Below are positions 16,334-24,282 of a stretch of 37,040 nucleotides of DNA, piece after piece; position 1 is the first letter of the stretch, and every line of letters starts with the position of its first letter. The DNA is from Sphingomonadales bacterium UBA6171 (lineage in GTDB: Bacteria > Pseudomonadota > Alphaproteobacteria > Sphingomonadales > Sphingomonadaceae). The DNA is taken from NCBI GenBank assembly GCA_002422985.1, contig DITZ01000098.1, positions 522 to 37,561 on the forward strand, given 5' to 3'. A program made the translations under genes and the position numbers. The notes below the pieces were generated by a model. It did no database searches. It saw only the letters and a list, made by a program, of their open reading frames with translations, and was not told the DNA's origin.

Positions 16334-16863
16334 GGCTGGCTGGTGACCGGGTGCCCGACAGGGCGGCGATGCTGCGGGTGGATCATGCCGGCGAATATGG
16401 CGCGGCGCGCATCTATGCCGGGCAGCTGGCGGTGATGGGCAATCGCGCGCCGGCGGCGGCGGAAATCGAACGGATGGCAAAAGGCGAAGAGCGGCATCTG
16501 CGGGCCTTCGACCGGCTGCTGATCGAACGGCGGGTGCGGCCGACGCTGCTGATGCCGTTATGGCATGTTGCGGGCTATGCGCTGGGCGTGGCGTCGGCGT
16601 TCGCCGGGCCGAAGGTGGCGATGGCGGTGACGGCCGCGGTGGAAACCGAAATCGACGCCCATTATCAGGCGCAGCGCGCGGCATTGGCGGCGGGCGACGA
16701 TCCGGTGCTGGAAGCGACGATCGCGGATTTTCAGGCCGATGAGGTGGAGCATCGCGAAACGGCCGTCGCGCATGGGGCGGAAGAAGCGCCGGCCTGGCCG
16801 CTGATGTCGGCGCTGGTGCGCGCCGGATGCCGTGCCGCCATCCGCACGGCGGAGCGGGTTTAG
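16330..16863 (+). CDS. coq7: Demethoxyubiquinone hydroxylase Coq7
   Basis: A 177-residue di-iron monooxygenase performing the C6 hydroxylation of demethoxyubiquinone, the penultimate step of ubiquinone synthesis. The carboxylate-bridged di-iron ligands are all visible: E22 in LRVDHAGEYGA, E53/H56 in GEERHLRAF, E105 in AVETEIDAHY, and E138/H141 in DEVEHRE. The length fits the short bacterial Coq7 form. The ATG at 16330 lies in the dsbB stop (ATGA); the frame is open upstream but those codons are dsbB in another frame. It is a membrane-associated enzyme and closes the plus-strand protease-dsbB-coq7 operon. Confidence 0.95.
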   Translation: MRLAGDRVPDRAAMLRVDHAGEYGAARIYAGQLAVMGNRAPAAAEIERMAKGEERHLRAFDRLLIERRVRPTLLMPLWHVAGYALGVASAFAGPKVAMAVTAAVETEIDAHYQAQRAALAAGDDPVLEATIADFQADEVEHRETAVAHGAEEAPAWPLMSALVRAGCRAAIRTAERV

Positions 16864-16957
16864 GACGCGTAGCCATCCACAGGATTCCCGCTTTGCCGGC
16901 GGTGTGATTCGATTCTTCGCAGCGGGCGGATGGCGATGGCGCTGGAAATGGGCGCGG

Positions 16958-17602
16958 TCATGCCGCCGGACTGAGTTCCGCCATTTTTCGCAGGGCCGCC
17001 GCCAGCCGTTCCTCTCCCTGTGCGCCCATCACCAGGCCGCGTTCGGCGATGATCATGGCGGGCACGCCCGTGATGTTCATGTCCGGCCAGCGGGCCTCGG
17101 CGGCGGCGACATCGTCAGCGAAACTGTTATTTTCCAGCACTTCGCGCGCGAGGGCGCGCGGCAGGCCGGCGGCCGCCACCGCATCCAGCAGCACGGCCGG
17201 GTCGCTGACATTCTCGCCACGGGTAAAATAGGCGTCGAACAGCGCCAGTTTCAGCGCGGTCTGCCGGCCGCTGTCCCGCGCCCAGTGCAGCAGCTGGTGC
17301 GCGGCGCGGCTGTTCCAGATGCGGGTGGAGCGGGCCGCGAAGCTGATGCCCAGCGGCGCGGCGATCGCCTGCATCTGCTGGCGGGTTGCGGCGGATTGCT
17401 CGGCGCTGGCACCATATTTGCGGGCGATATGGTCGGCCATATCTTCACCTTGCGCCGGCATGGCGGGGTTCAGCTCGAACGGATGCCAGTGGATGTCGCC
17501 GTTGAGACCGGCCATATCCAGTGCGCGTTCCAGCTGGCGATAGCCGATGAAGCACCAGGGACAGACAATGTCGGAAATGATATCAATGCGGATGGTCTTC
17601 AT
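16958..17602 (-). CDS. DsbA family oxidoreductase (FrnE-like)
   Basis: A 214-residue thioredoxin-fold protein with the DsbA-type active site C14-P-W-C17 in DIVCPWCFIG. The long helical insertion (about residues 60-150) and the cis-proline loop ITGVPAMIIAERG match the FrnE/polyketide-type subgroup of DsbA proteins. There is no signal peptide with the chosen start MKTIRIDI, so the protein is probably cytoplasmic, unlike DsbA itself. The ATG at 17602 is preceded by a strong GGAGGAGG; a longer open frame upstream lacks support. FrnE-like proteins have been linked to oxidative stress tolerance; the partner here is unknown. It lies between coq7 and selO, on the opposite strand. Confidence 0.9.
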   Translation of the reverse strand: MKTIRIDIISDIVCPWCFIGYRQLERALDMAGLNGDIHWHPFELNPAMPAQGEDMADHIARKYGASAEQSAATRQQMQAIAAPLGISFAARSTRIWNSRAAHQLLHWARDSGRQTALKLALFDAYFTRGENVSDPAVLLDAVAAAGLPRALAREVLENNSFADDVAAAEARWPDMNITGVPAMIIAERGLVMGAQGEERLAAALRKMAELSPAA

Positions 17603-17649
17603 GCCCTCCTCCTCCCATGGTGCAGACTGGCAGGGGACGGGCGCGGTCG

Positions 17650-17687
17650 TCAATCTGGCGCGGAATATTCAATCTGGCGCGGAATAT
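17650..17687. repeat. Perfect 19-bp direct tandem repeat in a divergent promoter region
   Basis: TCAATCTGGCGCGGAATAT occurs twice head-to-tail with no gap (17650-17668 and 17669-17687), between the minus-strand DsbA-like gene and the plus-strand 51-residue ORF/selO. A 19-base period is close to two helical turns, so paired operator sites for a regulator are possible, as is a simple duplication. On the minus strand each copy ends in TTGA, which could form part of a -35 element. Just to the right is a GGCC-rich run (17697-17710). Confidence 0.7.
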
Positions 17688-17745
17688 CTGGCGGCGGCCG
17701 GCCGGCCGGGCGATAGCAGGACGGAGATGAAAGCGGAGTGCGCGC

Positions 17746-17901
17746 ATGAGCCTGTTTGATACGCCGCCGGTGATGCGGCGCGGCCCCTGTTGGCAGGGTC
17801 TTTCCATGGGCAGTTTTGGCCGCACGCTGCGGTGGACGGTGACGCAGGCCGATCGCATCGGCATTATCGGCGTGACCGGCTGCGTGGCGGGCCAGCCATG
17901 A
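17746..17901 (+). CDS. Hypothetical 51-residue protein coupled to selO
   Basis: A short frame starting MSLFDTPPVMRRGPCWQG and ending TGCVAGQP, whose TGA overlaps the selO ATG (ATGA). GGAG lies about 8 bases before its ATG, so it has a usable ribosome site while selO itself has none of its own, which is what supports it being translated. It has two cysteines (15 and 46), a mildly hydrophobic C-terminal third (RIGIIGVTGCVAG) and no recognised domain. It may be a real small protein or only a leader peptide that delivers ribosomes to selO. Confidence 0.45.
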   Translation: MSLFDTPPVMRRGPCWQGLSMGSFGRTLRWTVTQADRIGIIGVTGCVAGQP

Positions 17902-19322
17902 GCAGCGCCGGCTGGCGGCTGGAGATGCGCTATGCGGCGCTGCCTTCACCGTTGTTTTCAACGCCACCGCTCCATCCGGTGGCGGCGCCCAAGCTGCTGG
18001 TGTTGAATGGGCCGCTGGCGCAGGCGCTGGGGCTGGATGCGGCGGCGCTTCGCACGCCCGATGGCGTGGCGCTGCTGGCGGGCAATGCGCTGCCGCCCGG
18101 CGTTACCCCCATCGCCCAGGCCTATGCCGGGCATCAGTTCGGCCACTTCACTATTTTGGGGGATGGCCGGCAGATGCTGCTGGGGGAGCAGATTGCGCCC
18201 GATGGCGCGCGCTTTGATGTGGCGCTGAAAGGGTCGGGGCGCACGGCCTACAGCCGGTCTGGCGACGGGCGGGCGGCGCTGGGACCGATGCTGCGCGAAT
18301 ATATCCTGTCGCAGGCCTTTGTGGCGCTGGGCATTCCGACGACGCGCAGCCTGGCCGTGGTGGCGACCGGCGAGACGGTGATTCGCGACCGGCTGTTGCA
18401 GGGGGCGGTGCTGACGCGCGTGGCCGCCAGCCATATCCGGGTGGGCACCGCGCAATATGCGGCTGCCAGCCCCGAAGGCGGGCTGATTGCGCCGCTGATG
18501 GAACATGTGCGCTGGCGGCATTATCCGGATATTGCGGTCGGCGACTGGGCGGGGCTGTTCGGCGCCATCATGGCGCGGCAGGCGCGGCTGGTGGCGCAAT
18601 GGATGGCGGTGGGGTTCATTCATGGCGTGATGAACAGCGATAATATGGCGCTGTCGGGCGAGACGATCGACTATGGGCCGTGCGCCTTCATGGATGCCTA
18701 TGATCCGGAAACGGTGTTTTCCTCGATCGACCGACACGGCCGCTATGCCTGGGGGGAGCAGCCGCGAATCGCGCAGTGGAATCTGGCGCGACTGGCAGAG
18801 GCGATGCTGCCGCTGTTCGATGCCGTGCCCGAAGCGGCGCTGGCGCGGGCGAATGATGTGCTGACGCAGTTTCCGGCGCTGTTCGAAGCGGCCTGGCTGG
18901 GGCTGATGCGCGCCAAGCTGGGGCTGGGTGGCGCTTCGGCCGATGATGCGGCGCTGGTGCAGGGCCTGCAGGCGGCGATGCTGCGGGCGGGGGCGGACTG
19001 GACGCTGACCTTCCGGGCGCTGGCGACGGATAGCGCAGTGGAGCCGGCACTGGCGGCAGATACCGCTTTTGCGGACTGGCGCGCCGCGCTGGCCTTGCGG
19101 CAGAGCGCGGCGGGCCGGGCAGGGATGCGGGCCGCCAGCCCGGCGATCGTGCCCCGCAACCATCAGGTGGAAGCGGCGCTGGCGGCGGCCGAACGCGGCG
19201 ATCTGCTGGTGATGGAACGGCTGCTGGCGGCCCTGTCGCGGGCGTTTGAAGATGATGATCGGGATGCCGATTATCGCGGGCCCGGCGGCGTCAGCGGCTA
19301 TCAGACCTTTTGCGGCACATGA
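17898..19322 (+). CDS. selO: Protein adenylyltransferase SelO (YdiU family)
   Basis: A 474-residue pseudokinase-fold enzyme that transfers AMP from ATP to Ser/Thr/Tyr of target proteins. Family signatures are visible: AYAGHQFGHFTILGDGRQMLLGEQ is represented by YAGHQFGHF and LGDGRQMLLGE, then LKGSGRTAYSRSGDGRA, REYILSQAFVALGIPTTRSL, GFIHGVMNSDNMALSG (catalytic Asn and metal residues), and IDYGPCAFMDAYDP. The C-terminus YQTFCGT carries the conserved cysteine (selenocysteine-containing CxxU in eukaryotic SelO; here no redox pair is apparent). E. coli SelO acts on redox proteins under oxidative stress. The start at 17898 matches homologs and sits in the stop of the 51-residue ORF. It faces rlmH tail-to-tail, 67 bases apart. 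Confidence 0.95.
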   Translation: MSSAGWRLEMRYAALPSPLFSTPPLHPVAAPKLLVLNGPLAQALGLDAAALRTPDGVALLAGNALPPGVTPIAQAYAGHQFGHFTILGDGRQMLLGEQIAPDGARFDVALKGSGRTAYSRSGDGRAALGPMLREYILSQAFVALGIPTTRSLAVVATGETVIRDRLLQGAVLTRVAASHIRVGTAQYAAASPEGGLIAPLMEHVRWRHYPDIAVGDWAGLFGAIMARQARLVAQWMAVGFIHGVMNSDNMALSGETIDYGPCAFMDAYDPETVFSSIDRHGRYAWGEQPRIAQWNLARLAEAMLPLFDAVPEAALARANDVLTQFPALFEAAWLGLMRAKLGLGGASADDAALVQGLQAAMLRAGADWTLTFRALATDSAVEPALAADTAFADWRAALALRQSAAGRAGMRAASPAIVPRNHQVEAALAAAERGDLLVMERLLAALSRAFEDDDRDADYRGPGGVSGYQTFCGT

Positions 19323-19389
19323 TGGGGTGGGGCTGGGGTTCCAAAGATAGGACCGGGTCCAATCCGCAAAAACCCCCGCGCACCCCCGC

Positions 19390-19806
19390 TCAAACCCGAT
19401 GATAAGGATGCCCGGCCAGGATCGACACGGCGCGATAGAGCTGCTCTGCCAGCATGGCGCGCACCAGCAGGTGCGGCCAGGTGGCAGGGCCGAACGCCAA
19501 TGTGCGGGCCGCGCGTTTGCGGGTTTCCGGCGCATGGCCATCCGCCGGGCCGATCAGGAATCGCAGCTCGCGGCAGCCAGCGTCGCGCTGCGCCTCCAGC
19601 AGCCGGGCGAGCGCCGTGCTGGACAGTGCCTCGCCGCCCTCGTCCAGCAGAATTTCAACGGCGCCGGGGCCGGGCGGCGGCAGGCTGGCGGATTCGGTCA
19701 GCTCGCTGAGCTGAGTGGGCCAGCCGATGCGCGCCAGATAGCGGGCGGTAAGGTCGGCTTCGGCCGAGCGGCCGGCCTTGCCATAGGCGATGATGTGCAG
19801 TTTCAG
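19390..19806 (-). CDS. rlmH: 23S rRNA pseudouridine(1915) N3-methyltransferase RlmH, probable CTG start
   Basis: A 138-residue SPOUT methyltransferase that modifies 23S rRNA position 1915 in 70S ribosomes. My translation runs KLHIIAYGKAGRSAEADLT..., with the SAM-binding segment FLIGPADGH and the C-terminal knot LAEQLYRAVSILAG-HPYHRV, both diagnostic. The conserved first residues are preceded by CTG, not ATG, GTG or TTG: between the in-frame stop at 19819-19821 (which is also the rsfS stop) and residue 100 there is no ordinary start codon. So CTG at 19804-19806 is the likely initiator, with AAGG about 8 bases upstream. A base-call error (CAT read as CAG on the plus strand) would also explain it. 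It is the last gene of the obgE-to-rlmH run. Confidence 0.88.
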   Translation of the reverse strand: MKLHIIAYGKAGRSAEADLTARYLARIGWPTQLSELTESASLPPPGPGAVEILLDEGGEALSSTALARLLEAQRDAGCRELRFLIGPADGHAPETRKRAARTLAFGPATWPHLLVRAMLAEQLYRAVSILAGHPYHRV

Positions 19807-19818
19807 GCGCGGACGCCT

Positions 19819-20196
19819 TCAGAGCGGCGCGTCGGGCGCGCGCACGGGGGCACCGGCGGCATCGAACGCCCACATTTTTTCCAGCGCATAAAATTGCCGG
19901 ACTTCCGGGCGGAACAGGTGGACGATCACATCCTTGGCGTCGATCAGCACCCAGTCGGCGGTGGCCATGCCCTCCACCTTCAGGCTGCGGTGCAGCTTCT
20001 GCTTCACTTCCGATTCGATGCGCTGCGCAAGGGCGGCGACCTGCCGGGTGGAGCGGCCGGTGGCGATCACCATATGATCGGCGATGGCGGACTTGCCGGC
20101 CAGCGGGATGGAGACGATGTCTTCCGCCTGCCCATCTTCCAGTGCCTGCAGGATAAGGCGGTGCAGCGCCTCCACGGCGTCATCAATCTCGGTCAA
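19819..20196 (-). CDS. rsfS: Ribosome silencing factor RsfS
   Basis: A 125-residue Iojap/RsfS protein that binds uL14 on the large subunit and blocks subunit joining during starvation. Recognised by EALHRLILQALEDGQAEDI, ADHMVIATGRSTRQVAALA, GMATADWVLIDAKDVIVHLF and RPEVRQFYALEKMWAFD. The chosen start is a TTG (20194-20196) overlapping the nadD stop as TTGA, with AGGAAAG about 5 bases upstream; the frame is open much further back, but that part is nadD in another frame. It carries a short extra tail (AAGAPVRAPDAPL) after the usual end. nadD-rsfS-rlmH is a common cluster in Alphaproteobacteria. Confidence 0.93.
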   Translation of the reverse strand: MTEIDDAVEALHRLILQALEDGQAEDIVSIPLAGKSAIADHMVIATGRSTRQVAALAQRIESEVKQKLHRSLKVEGMATADWVLIDAKDVIVHLFRPEVRQFYALEKMWAFDAAGAPVRAPDAPL

Positions 20197-20846
20197 TCGG
20201 AGTCTTTCCTGTTGTGCGGAGCGTGGGACGGTTGCGCCCAATCGGGCGTGGCGCGCCGGATGGCGGTGGCAGAGCGGGGGTCCAGCCCCAGATTGACCAG
20301 CCGTATCGCGGGCAGCGTGTCGTTCCTCCAGTTGGCAAGCGATTTGCGACGCCAGCGCCGCAGCCAGCCCATTGCCGGGGCGGTCTGGCTTTTGCCAATA
20401 TATCGCGGCCGGGCCATCACCACAATCGGCACGGCATGGGCGATGGCGCGCCAGCTGGCCCAGCGGTGAAATTCCGCCAGATTGTCGGAGCCCATCAGCC
20501 ACAGAAAGCGGATGTGCGGATAACGGGATCGCAGCGCGCGGATCGTATCGATGCTGCGCTGCGTGCCCAGTTCACTTTCCAGCGCCATGACCCGAATGCG
20601 CGGGTGGCGGGCGGCGCGGCGGGCCGAGGCGATTCGCGCCGGCAGCGGTGCCATGCCGACCGCTGATTTCAGCGGGTTCTGCGGCGACACCAGCCACCAT
20701 ATTTCATCCAGCCGCAGCCGGCGCATCGCCTCCAGGCTCATCCGGCGATGGCCGCCATGGGCGGGGTTGAAGGAACCGCCCAGCAGCCCGACCGTGAAGC
20801 CGCGTTTCAACGGGCGGCGGCTGTCACGACGGCCGCACCTGGCCAT
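20193..20846 (-). CDS. nadD: Nicotinate-nucleotide adenylyltransferase
   Basis: A 217-residue nucleotidyltransferase converting nicotinate mononucleotide to deamido-NAD in NAD synthesis. Signatures: GLLGGSFNPAHGGH (nucleotide-binding GxFxPxHxGH), SPQNPLKS, GSDNLAEFHRW and near the end RSATAIRRA, a variant of the ISSTxIR motif. The ATG at 20844-20846 lies inside the end of proA (23-base overlap) and gives an N-terminus MARCGRRDSRRPLKRGFTVG; the first dozen residues are basic and may not be conserved. Upstream in-frame codons belong to proA in another frame. Its stop overlaps the rsfS start. Confidence 0.93.
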   Translation of the reverse strand: MARCGRRDSRRPLKRGFTVGLLGGSFNPAHGGHRRMSLEAMRRLRLDEIWWLVSPQNPLKSAVGMAPLPARIASARRAARHPRIRVMALESELGTQRSIDTIRALRSRYPHIRFLWLMGSDNLAEFHRWASWRAIAHAVPIVVMARPRYIGKSQTAPAMGWLRRWRRKSLANWRNDTLPAIRLVNLGLDPRSATAIRRATPDWAQPSHAPHNRKDSD

Positions 20847-22101
20847 TGCCGCGCACGACATATTTATAGGTGGTGAGGCCCTCCAGCGCCACCGGGCCAC
20901 GCGCATGCAGCCGGCCGGTGGAGATGCCGATTTCCGCGCCGAAGCCGAATTCGCCGCCATCGGCAAATTGGGTGGAGGCGTTGTGCAGCACGATGGCGCT
21001 GTCCACGCCGGCCAGAAAGGCTTCGGCGGTGGCCTTGTTTTCGGTGACGATGCTGTCGGTATGGTGGCTGCCATGCGCGGCGATATGCGCCATCGCGCCC
21101 TCCACGCCGGCGACGACGGCGACGCTGAGGATGGCGTCGAGATATTCGCTGTCCCAATCCTCAGGCGTTGCGGGCGTGAGGCGCGGGTCGAGGCCCAGCA
21201 GTTCGGGTGCCACGCGCACAGCGCAGCCGGCGTCCAGCAGATCGGCGAGGATGGCGGGCGCCAGCGCCAGCGCGGCGCGGTCGATGAGCAGCGTTTCCAT
21301 CGCGCCGCAAATGCCGGTGCGACGCATCTTGGCGTTCAGCGCGATGGCGCGGGCCTTCACCGGGTCTGCCGCCGCATCGATATAGACATGGCACAGGCCA
21401 TCGAGATGCGCGAGCACCGGCACGCGCGCCTCCTGCTGCACCCTGGCGACGAGGCCCTTGCCGCCGCGCGGCACGAGGATGTCGATCAGGCCCTCGGCCG
21501 CCAGCATGGCACCCACCAGCGCGCGGTCGGCGCTCTGCACCAGTTGCACGGTGTTGGCCGGCAGACCGGCGGCGACGATTCCCTGCACCATGGCGGCGTG
21601 AATGGCGCGCGCGCTGCGCAACGCTTCGGAGCCGCCACGCAGGATGCAGGCGTTGCCCGCCATCAGACAGAGCGCCCCGGCGTCGGCCGTGACGTTGGGG
21701 CGGCTTTCATAGATGATGCCGATAACGCCCAGCGGCACGCGGACGCGCTGAAAATCGAGGCCATTGGGCTGCCGCCACTGTTTGATGATCTCGCCGACCG
21801 GATCGGGCAGGCCGGCGACGGTCTCCAGCCCGGCGGCCATCGCCTCGATGCGGGCGGGCGTGAGCGTCAGCCGGTCGATGAGCGCGGGCGTAAGGCCGTT
21901 GGCGACCCCATCGGCCACGTCCGCCGCATTGGCGGCGAGAATATCCGCTTTGGCGGCCCGGATATGGCCCGCCGCGCGGCGCACGGCGTCGGCCTTTTGC
22001 GCGGTGGGTGCAGCGGCCAGCACGCGCGCGGCGGCGCGCGCGGCGCGGCCCATATCGGCCATGATCGCCTTCGCGTCGGCGGGGGAATAAGCAGCGTTCA
22101 C
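20824..22101 (-). CDS. proA: Glutamate-5-semialdehyde dehydrogenase (gamma-glutamyl phosphate reductase)
   Basis: A 425-residue NADPH-dependent reductase of proline synthesis that converts gamma-glutamyl phosphate to the semialdehyde. The catalytic cysteine is C265 in RRTGICGAMETLLID. Other family blocks are RVPLGVIGIIYESRPNV, GNACILRGGSEALRS, DILVPRGGKGLVARV, HLDGLCHVYID, and the C-terminal FGAEIGISTGRLHARGP. The length fits. It starts in an ATGA overlap with the proB stop, so kinase and reductase, which pass on an unstable intermediate, are made together. Confidence 0.96.
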   Translation of the reverse strand: MNAAYSPADAKAIMADMGRAARAAARVLAAAPTAQKADAVRRAAGHIRAAKADILAANAADVADGVANGLTPALIDRLTLTPARIEAMAAGLETVAGLPDPVGEIIKQWRQPNGLDFQRVRVPLGVIGIIYESRPNVTADAGALCLMAGNACILRGGSEALRSARAIHAAMVQGIVAAGLPANTVQLVQSADRALVGAMLAAEGLIDILVPRGGKGLVARVQQEARVPVLAHLDGLCHVYIDAAADPVKARAIALNAKMRRTGICGAMETLLIDRAALALAPAILADLLDAGCAVRVAPELLGLDPRLTPATPEDWDSEYLDAILSVAVVAGVEGAMAHIAAHGSHHTDSIVTENKATAEAFLAGVDSAIVLHNASTQFADGGEFGFGAEIGISTGRLHARGPVALEGLTTYKYVVRGNGQVRPS

Positions 22102-23231
22102 AACATCACCATCTGGTCGCGGTGGATAACGGCGGAGCGCGGCGCATAGCCCAGAATCGCGGCGATGGCATCCGTGCGTTTGCCGGCGATCTGCACCAGA
22201 TCGGTCGCGTCATAGGCGACGAGGCCGCGCGCGATGGCCACGCCACCCGCGCAGATGTCCACCGCGTCCCCGCGCCGGAAGCGGCCGGCAATGTCGGTGA
22301 CGCCCGCGGCCAGCAGGCTTTTGCCGGCGATAAGCGCGGCGGCCGCACCGGCATCGATCTGCAACCGGCCTTCCACCTGCATCCGCCCCGCCAGCCAGGC
22401 CTTGCGCGCGCCCACAGCTTCGGGCGCGGTGAAGATGGTGCCATGGCCGCTGGCGATGAAGCGCGCGAGCGGATGGTCGGGCTTGCCCGCGGCGATGGCC
22501 ACCGGGATGCCGGCGGCAAGCGCGATGCGGGCGGCTTCCACCTTGGCCGCCATCCCGCCGGAGCCCATGCCCGACGCCGATTCGGTGGAGGCCATGCCCT
22601 GAATGGCGGCGATATCATCCACCCTTTCCACCAGCCGCGCATCGGCGCTGGTTGCGGGATTGCTGGTGTAGAGACCGTCAATGTCCGACAACAGGATCAG
22701 CGCATTGGCCCCGGCGGCCTGTGCGGCACGGGCGGCGAGGCGATCATTGTCGCCGAAGCGGATTTCCTCGGTCGCCACCGTGTCATTTTCGTTGAGGATG
22801 GGCACGACCCCCAGCGCCAGCAGCCGGTCTATCGTGGCGGCGGCGTTCAGAAAACGGCGGCGATCCTCGAAATCGCCCAGCGTAACGAGGATTTGCGCGG
22901 CGACGAGGCCATGCGCCTCCAGCAGCTGGCCCCAGGCACCCGCCAGCAGGATCTGCCCGATGGCGGCGGCGGCCTGCGAATCCTCCAGGCTCGCGCGACC
23001 GCCCTTTGCCAGCGCCACGCGGCGCGCGCCGAGCGCGATGGCACCCGACGAGACGACGACAATCTCCTGTCCGGCGGCCCGGCAATCGGCAATGTCGGCC
23101 ACCAGCCCGGCGAGCCAGTCGCGCCGCAGCGCGCCATCCGGGCCGACCAGCAGCGCCGAGCCGACCTTCACCACCAGACGGCGGGCAGCGGGTGCGCGGA
23201 AGCCGGCGGTGCGCGCTACAGTGGCGACCAT
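22098..23231 (-). CDS. proB: Glutamate 5-kinase
   Basis: A 377-residue kinase performing the first step of proline synthesis. The amino-acid-kinase domain shows RRLVVKVGSALLVG, VSSGAIALGARRVAL, PILNENDTVATEEIRFGDND and LLSDIDGLYTSNPA; a PUA domain follows at about residue 285 to the end (AGKSLLAAGVTDIAGRF). This is the long ProB form, normally feedback-inhibited by proline. The ATG at 23231 lies inside the obgE end (16-base overlap), and the gene ends in an ATGA overlap with proA, giving obgE-proB-proA tight coupling. Confidence 0.96.
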   Translation of the reverse strand: MVATVARTAGFRAPAARRLVVKVGSALLVGPDGALRRDWLAGLVADIADCRAAGQEIVVVSSGAIALGARRVALAKGGRASLEDSQAAAAIGQILLAGAWGQLLEAHGLVAAQILVTLGDFEDRRRFLNAAATIDRLLALGVVPILNENDTVATEEIRFGDNDRLAARAAQAAGANALILLSDIDGLYTSNPATSADARLVERVDDIAAIQGMASTESASGMGSGGMAAKVEAARIALAAGIPVAIAAGKPDHPLARFIASGHGTIFTAPEAVGARKAWLAGRMQVEGRLQIDAGAAAALIAGKSLLAAGVTDIAGRFRRGDAVDICAGGVAIARGLVAYDATDLVQIAGKRTDAIAAILGYAPRSAVIHRDQMVML

Positions 23232-24259
23232 TTGCCTGCCATCTCCGCGTCGGACGTGCGTTCCACGGCCCGGTCTCCCACCAGGTTCAGCACCGTGTCC
23301 AGCAGCGCCTGCATCCCCTCGCCGCTCATGCTGGAGGCCAGCAGCGGCTCGACACCGGTGCGGCGCCTGATGGCGCGTTTGGCGGCCGAGACGGTTCGGC
23401 CATTGGCGGCGTCGGCCTTGGTCAGCACGACGATTTCGGTCTTGTCAGCCAGACCGGCACCATAGATGTCCAGCTCCTCGCGCACGATGTCATAAGCGCG
23501 GGTGGGCGATTCGCCGCTGGCATCCACCAGGTGCAGCAGCACGCGGCAGCGCTCGATATGGCCGAGGAACCGGTCGCCAATGCCGGCACCATCGGCCGCG
23601 CCCTCGATAAGGCCGGGAATGTCCGCCATCACAAATTCGCGATTCCGGTGCGAAACAACGCCCAACTGCGGCTTCAGCGTGGTGAAGGCATAGGCACCCA
23701 CCTTGGCATGCGCATTGGTCACCGCATTCAGCAGGCTGGATTTGCCGGCGTTGGGCAGGCCGACAAGGCCCACATCGGCCAGCAGCTTCAGCCGCAGCCA
23801 GACGCTCATTTCCTGTCCCGGAAAGCCCTTCTGGAACTGGCGCGGCGCGCGGTTGGTGGAGCTTTTATAAAAGGCATTGCCCTTGCCGCCATCGCCGCCC
23901 TTCAGCAGCAGCACCTTTTCGCCCACGGTCGTCAGGTCCGCCAGCAGCGTGCGCTCCTCGTCATCCGCCAATATCTGCGTGCCGACCGGCACGGGAATCA
24001 GCAGCAGCCTGCCGGCCGCGCCATGGCGATCCTGGCCCATGCCGTGATGGCCGCGCTCGGCCTTGAAATGCTGGGTGTAGCGGAAGTCAATCAGCGTGTT
24101 GAGGCCGGGAACGGCCTCGAAGACGATGTCCGCGCCGCGACCGCCGTCACCGCCGTTCGGCCCGCCATATTCGACGAACTTCTCGCGCCGGAAGCTCACG
24201 CATCCATCGCCGCCCCAACCGGACTTCAGATGGATTTTGGCCTGATCGAGGAACATCAT
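23216..24259 (-). CDS. obgE: GTPase ObgE/CgtA
   Basis: A 347-residue GTPase involved in large-subunit assembly, stress response and cell-cycle control. The glycine-rich Obg domain occupies about residues 1-158 (SGWGGDGCVSFRREKF, GGPNGGDGGRGAD, LLLKGGDGGKGNAFYKSSTNRAP is split by the turns typical of the fold). The G domain has GLPNAGKSSLLNAVT, DIPGLIEGAADGAGIG and LTKADA. It ends shortly after the G domain, lacking the C-terminal OCT domain of some Gram-positive Obg proteins. Two ATG codons (24257-24259, 24254-24256) are possible and the Shine-Dalgarno sequence is poor. A terminator-like hairpin stands only about 23 bases upstream. Confidence 0.96.
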   Translation of the reverse strand: MMFLDQAKIHLKSGWGGDGCVSFRREKFVEYGGPNGGDGGRGADIVFEAVPGLNTLIDFRYTQHFKAERGHHGMGQDRHGAAGRLLLIPVPVGTQILADDEERTLLADLTTVGEKVLLLKGGDGGKGNAFYKSSTNRAPRQFQKGFPGQEMSVWLRLKLLADVGLVGLPNAGKSSLLNAVTNAHAKVGAYAFTTLKPQLGVVSHRNREFVMADIPGLIEGAADGAGIGDRFLGHIERCRVLLHLVDASGESPTRAYDIVREELDIYGAGLADKTEIVVLTKADAANGRTVSAAKRAIRRRTGVEPLLASSMSGEGMQALLDTVLNLVGDRAVERTSDAEMAGKWSPL

Positions 24260-24282
24260 AACAATATTGCTTTATCCAAATG

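Noticed and set aside
19323..19389. Terminator between convergent selO and rlmH
   Set aside because: GGGGTT and AACCCC can pair around a long loop and GGACC/GGTCC forms a tiny stem, but no compact GC stem with a T-run is present, so no terminator is called.
20197..20502. N-terminal extension of rsfS by 102 codons, as a fusion protein
   Set aside because: The added codons are nadD in another frame; the RsfS domain begins at the TTG with a good ribosome site.
20847..21074. N-terminal extension of nadD by 76 codons
   Set aside because: This part is proA in another frame and has no NadD-like sequence; the conserved nucleotide-binding start follows the ATG at 20846.
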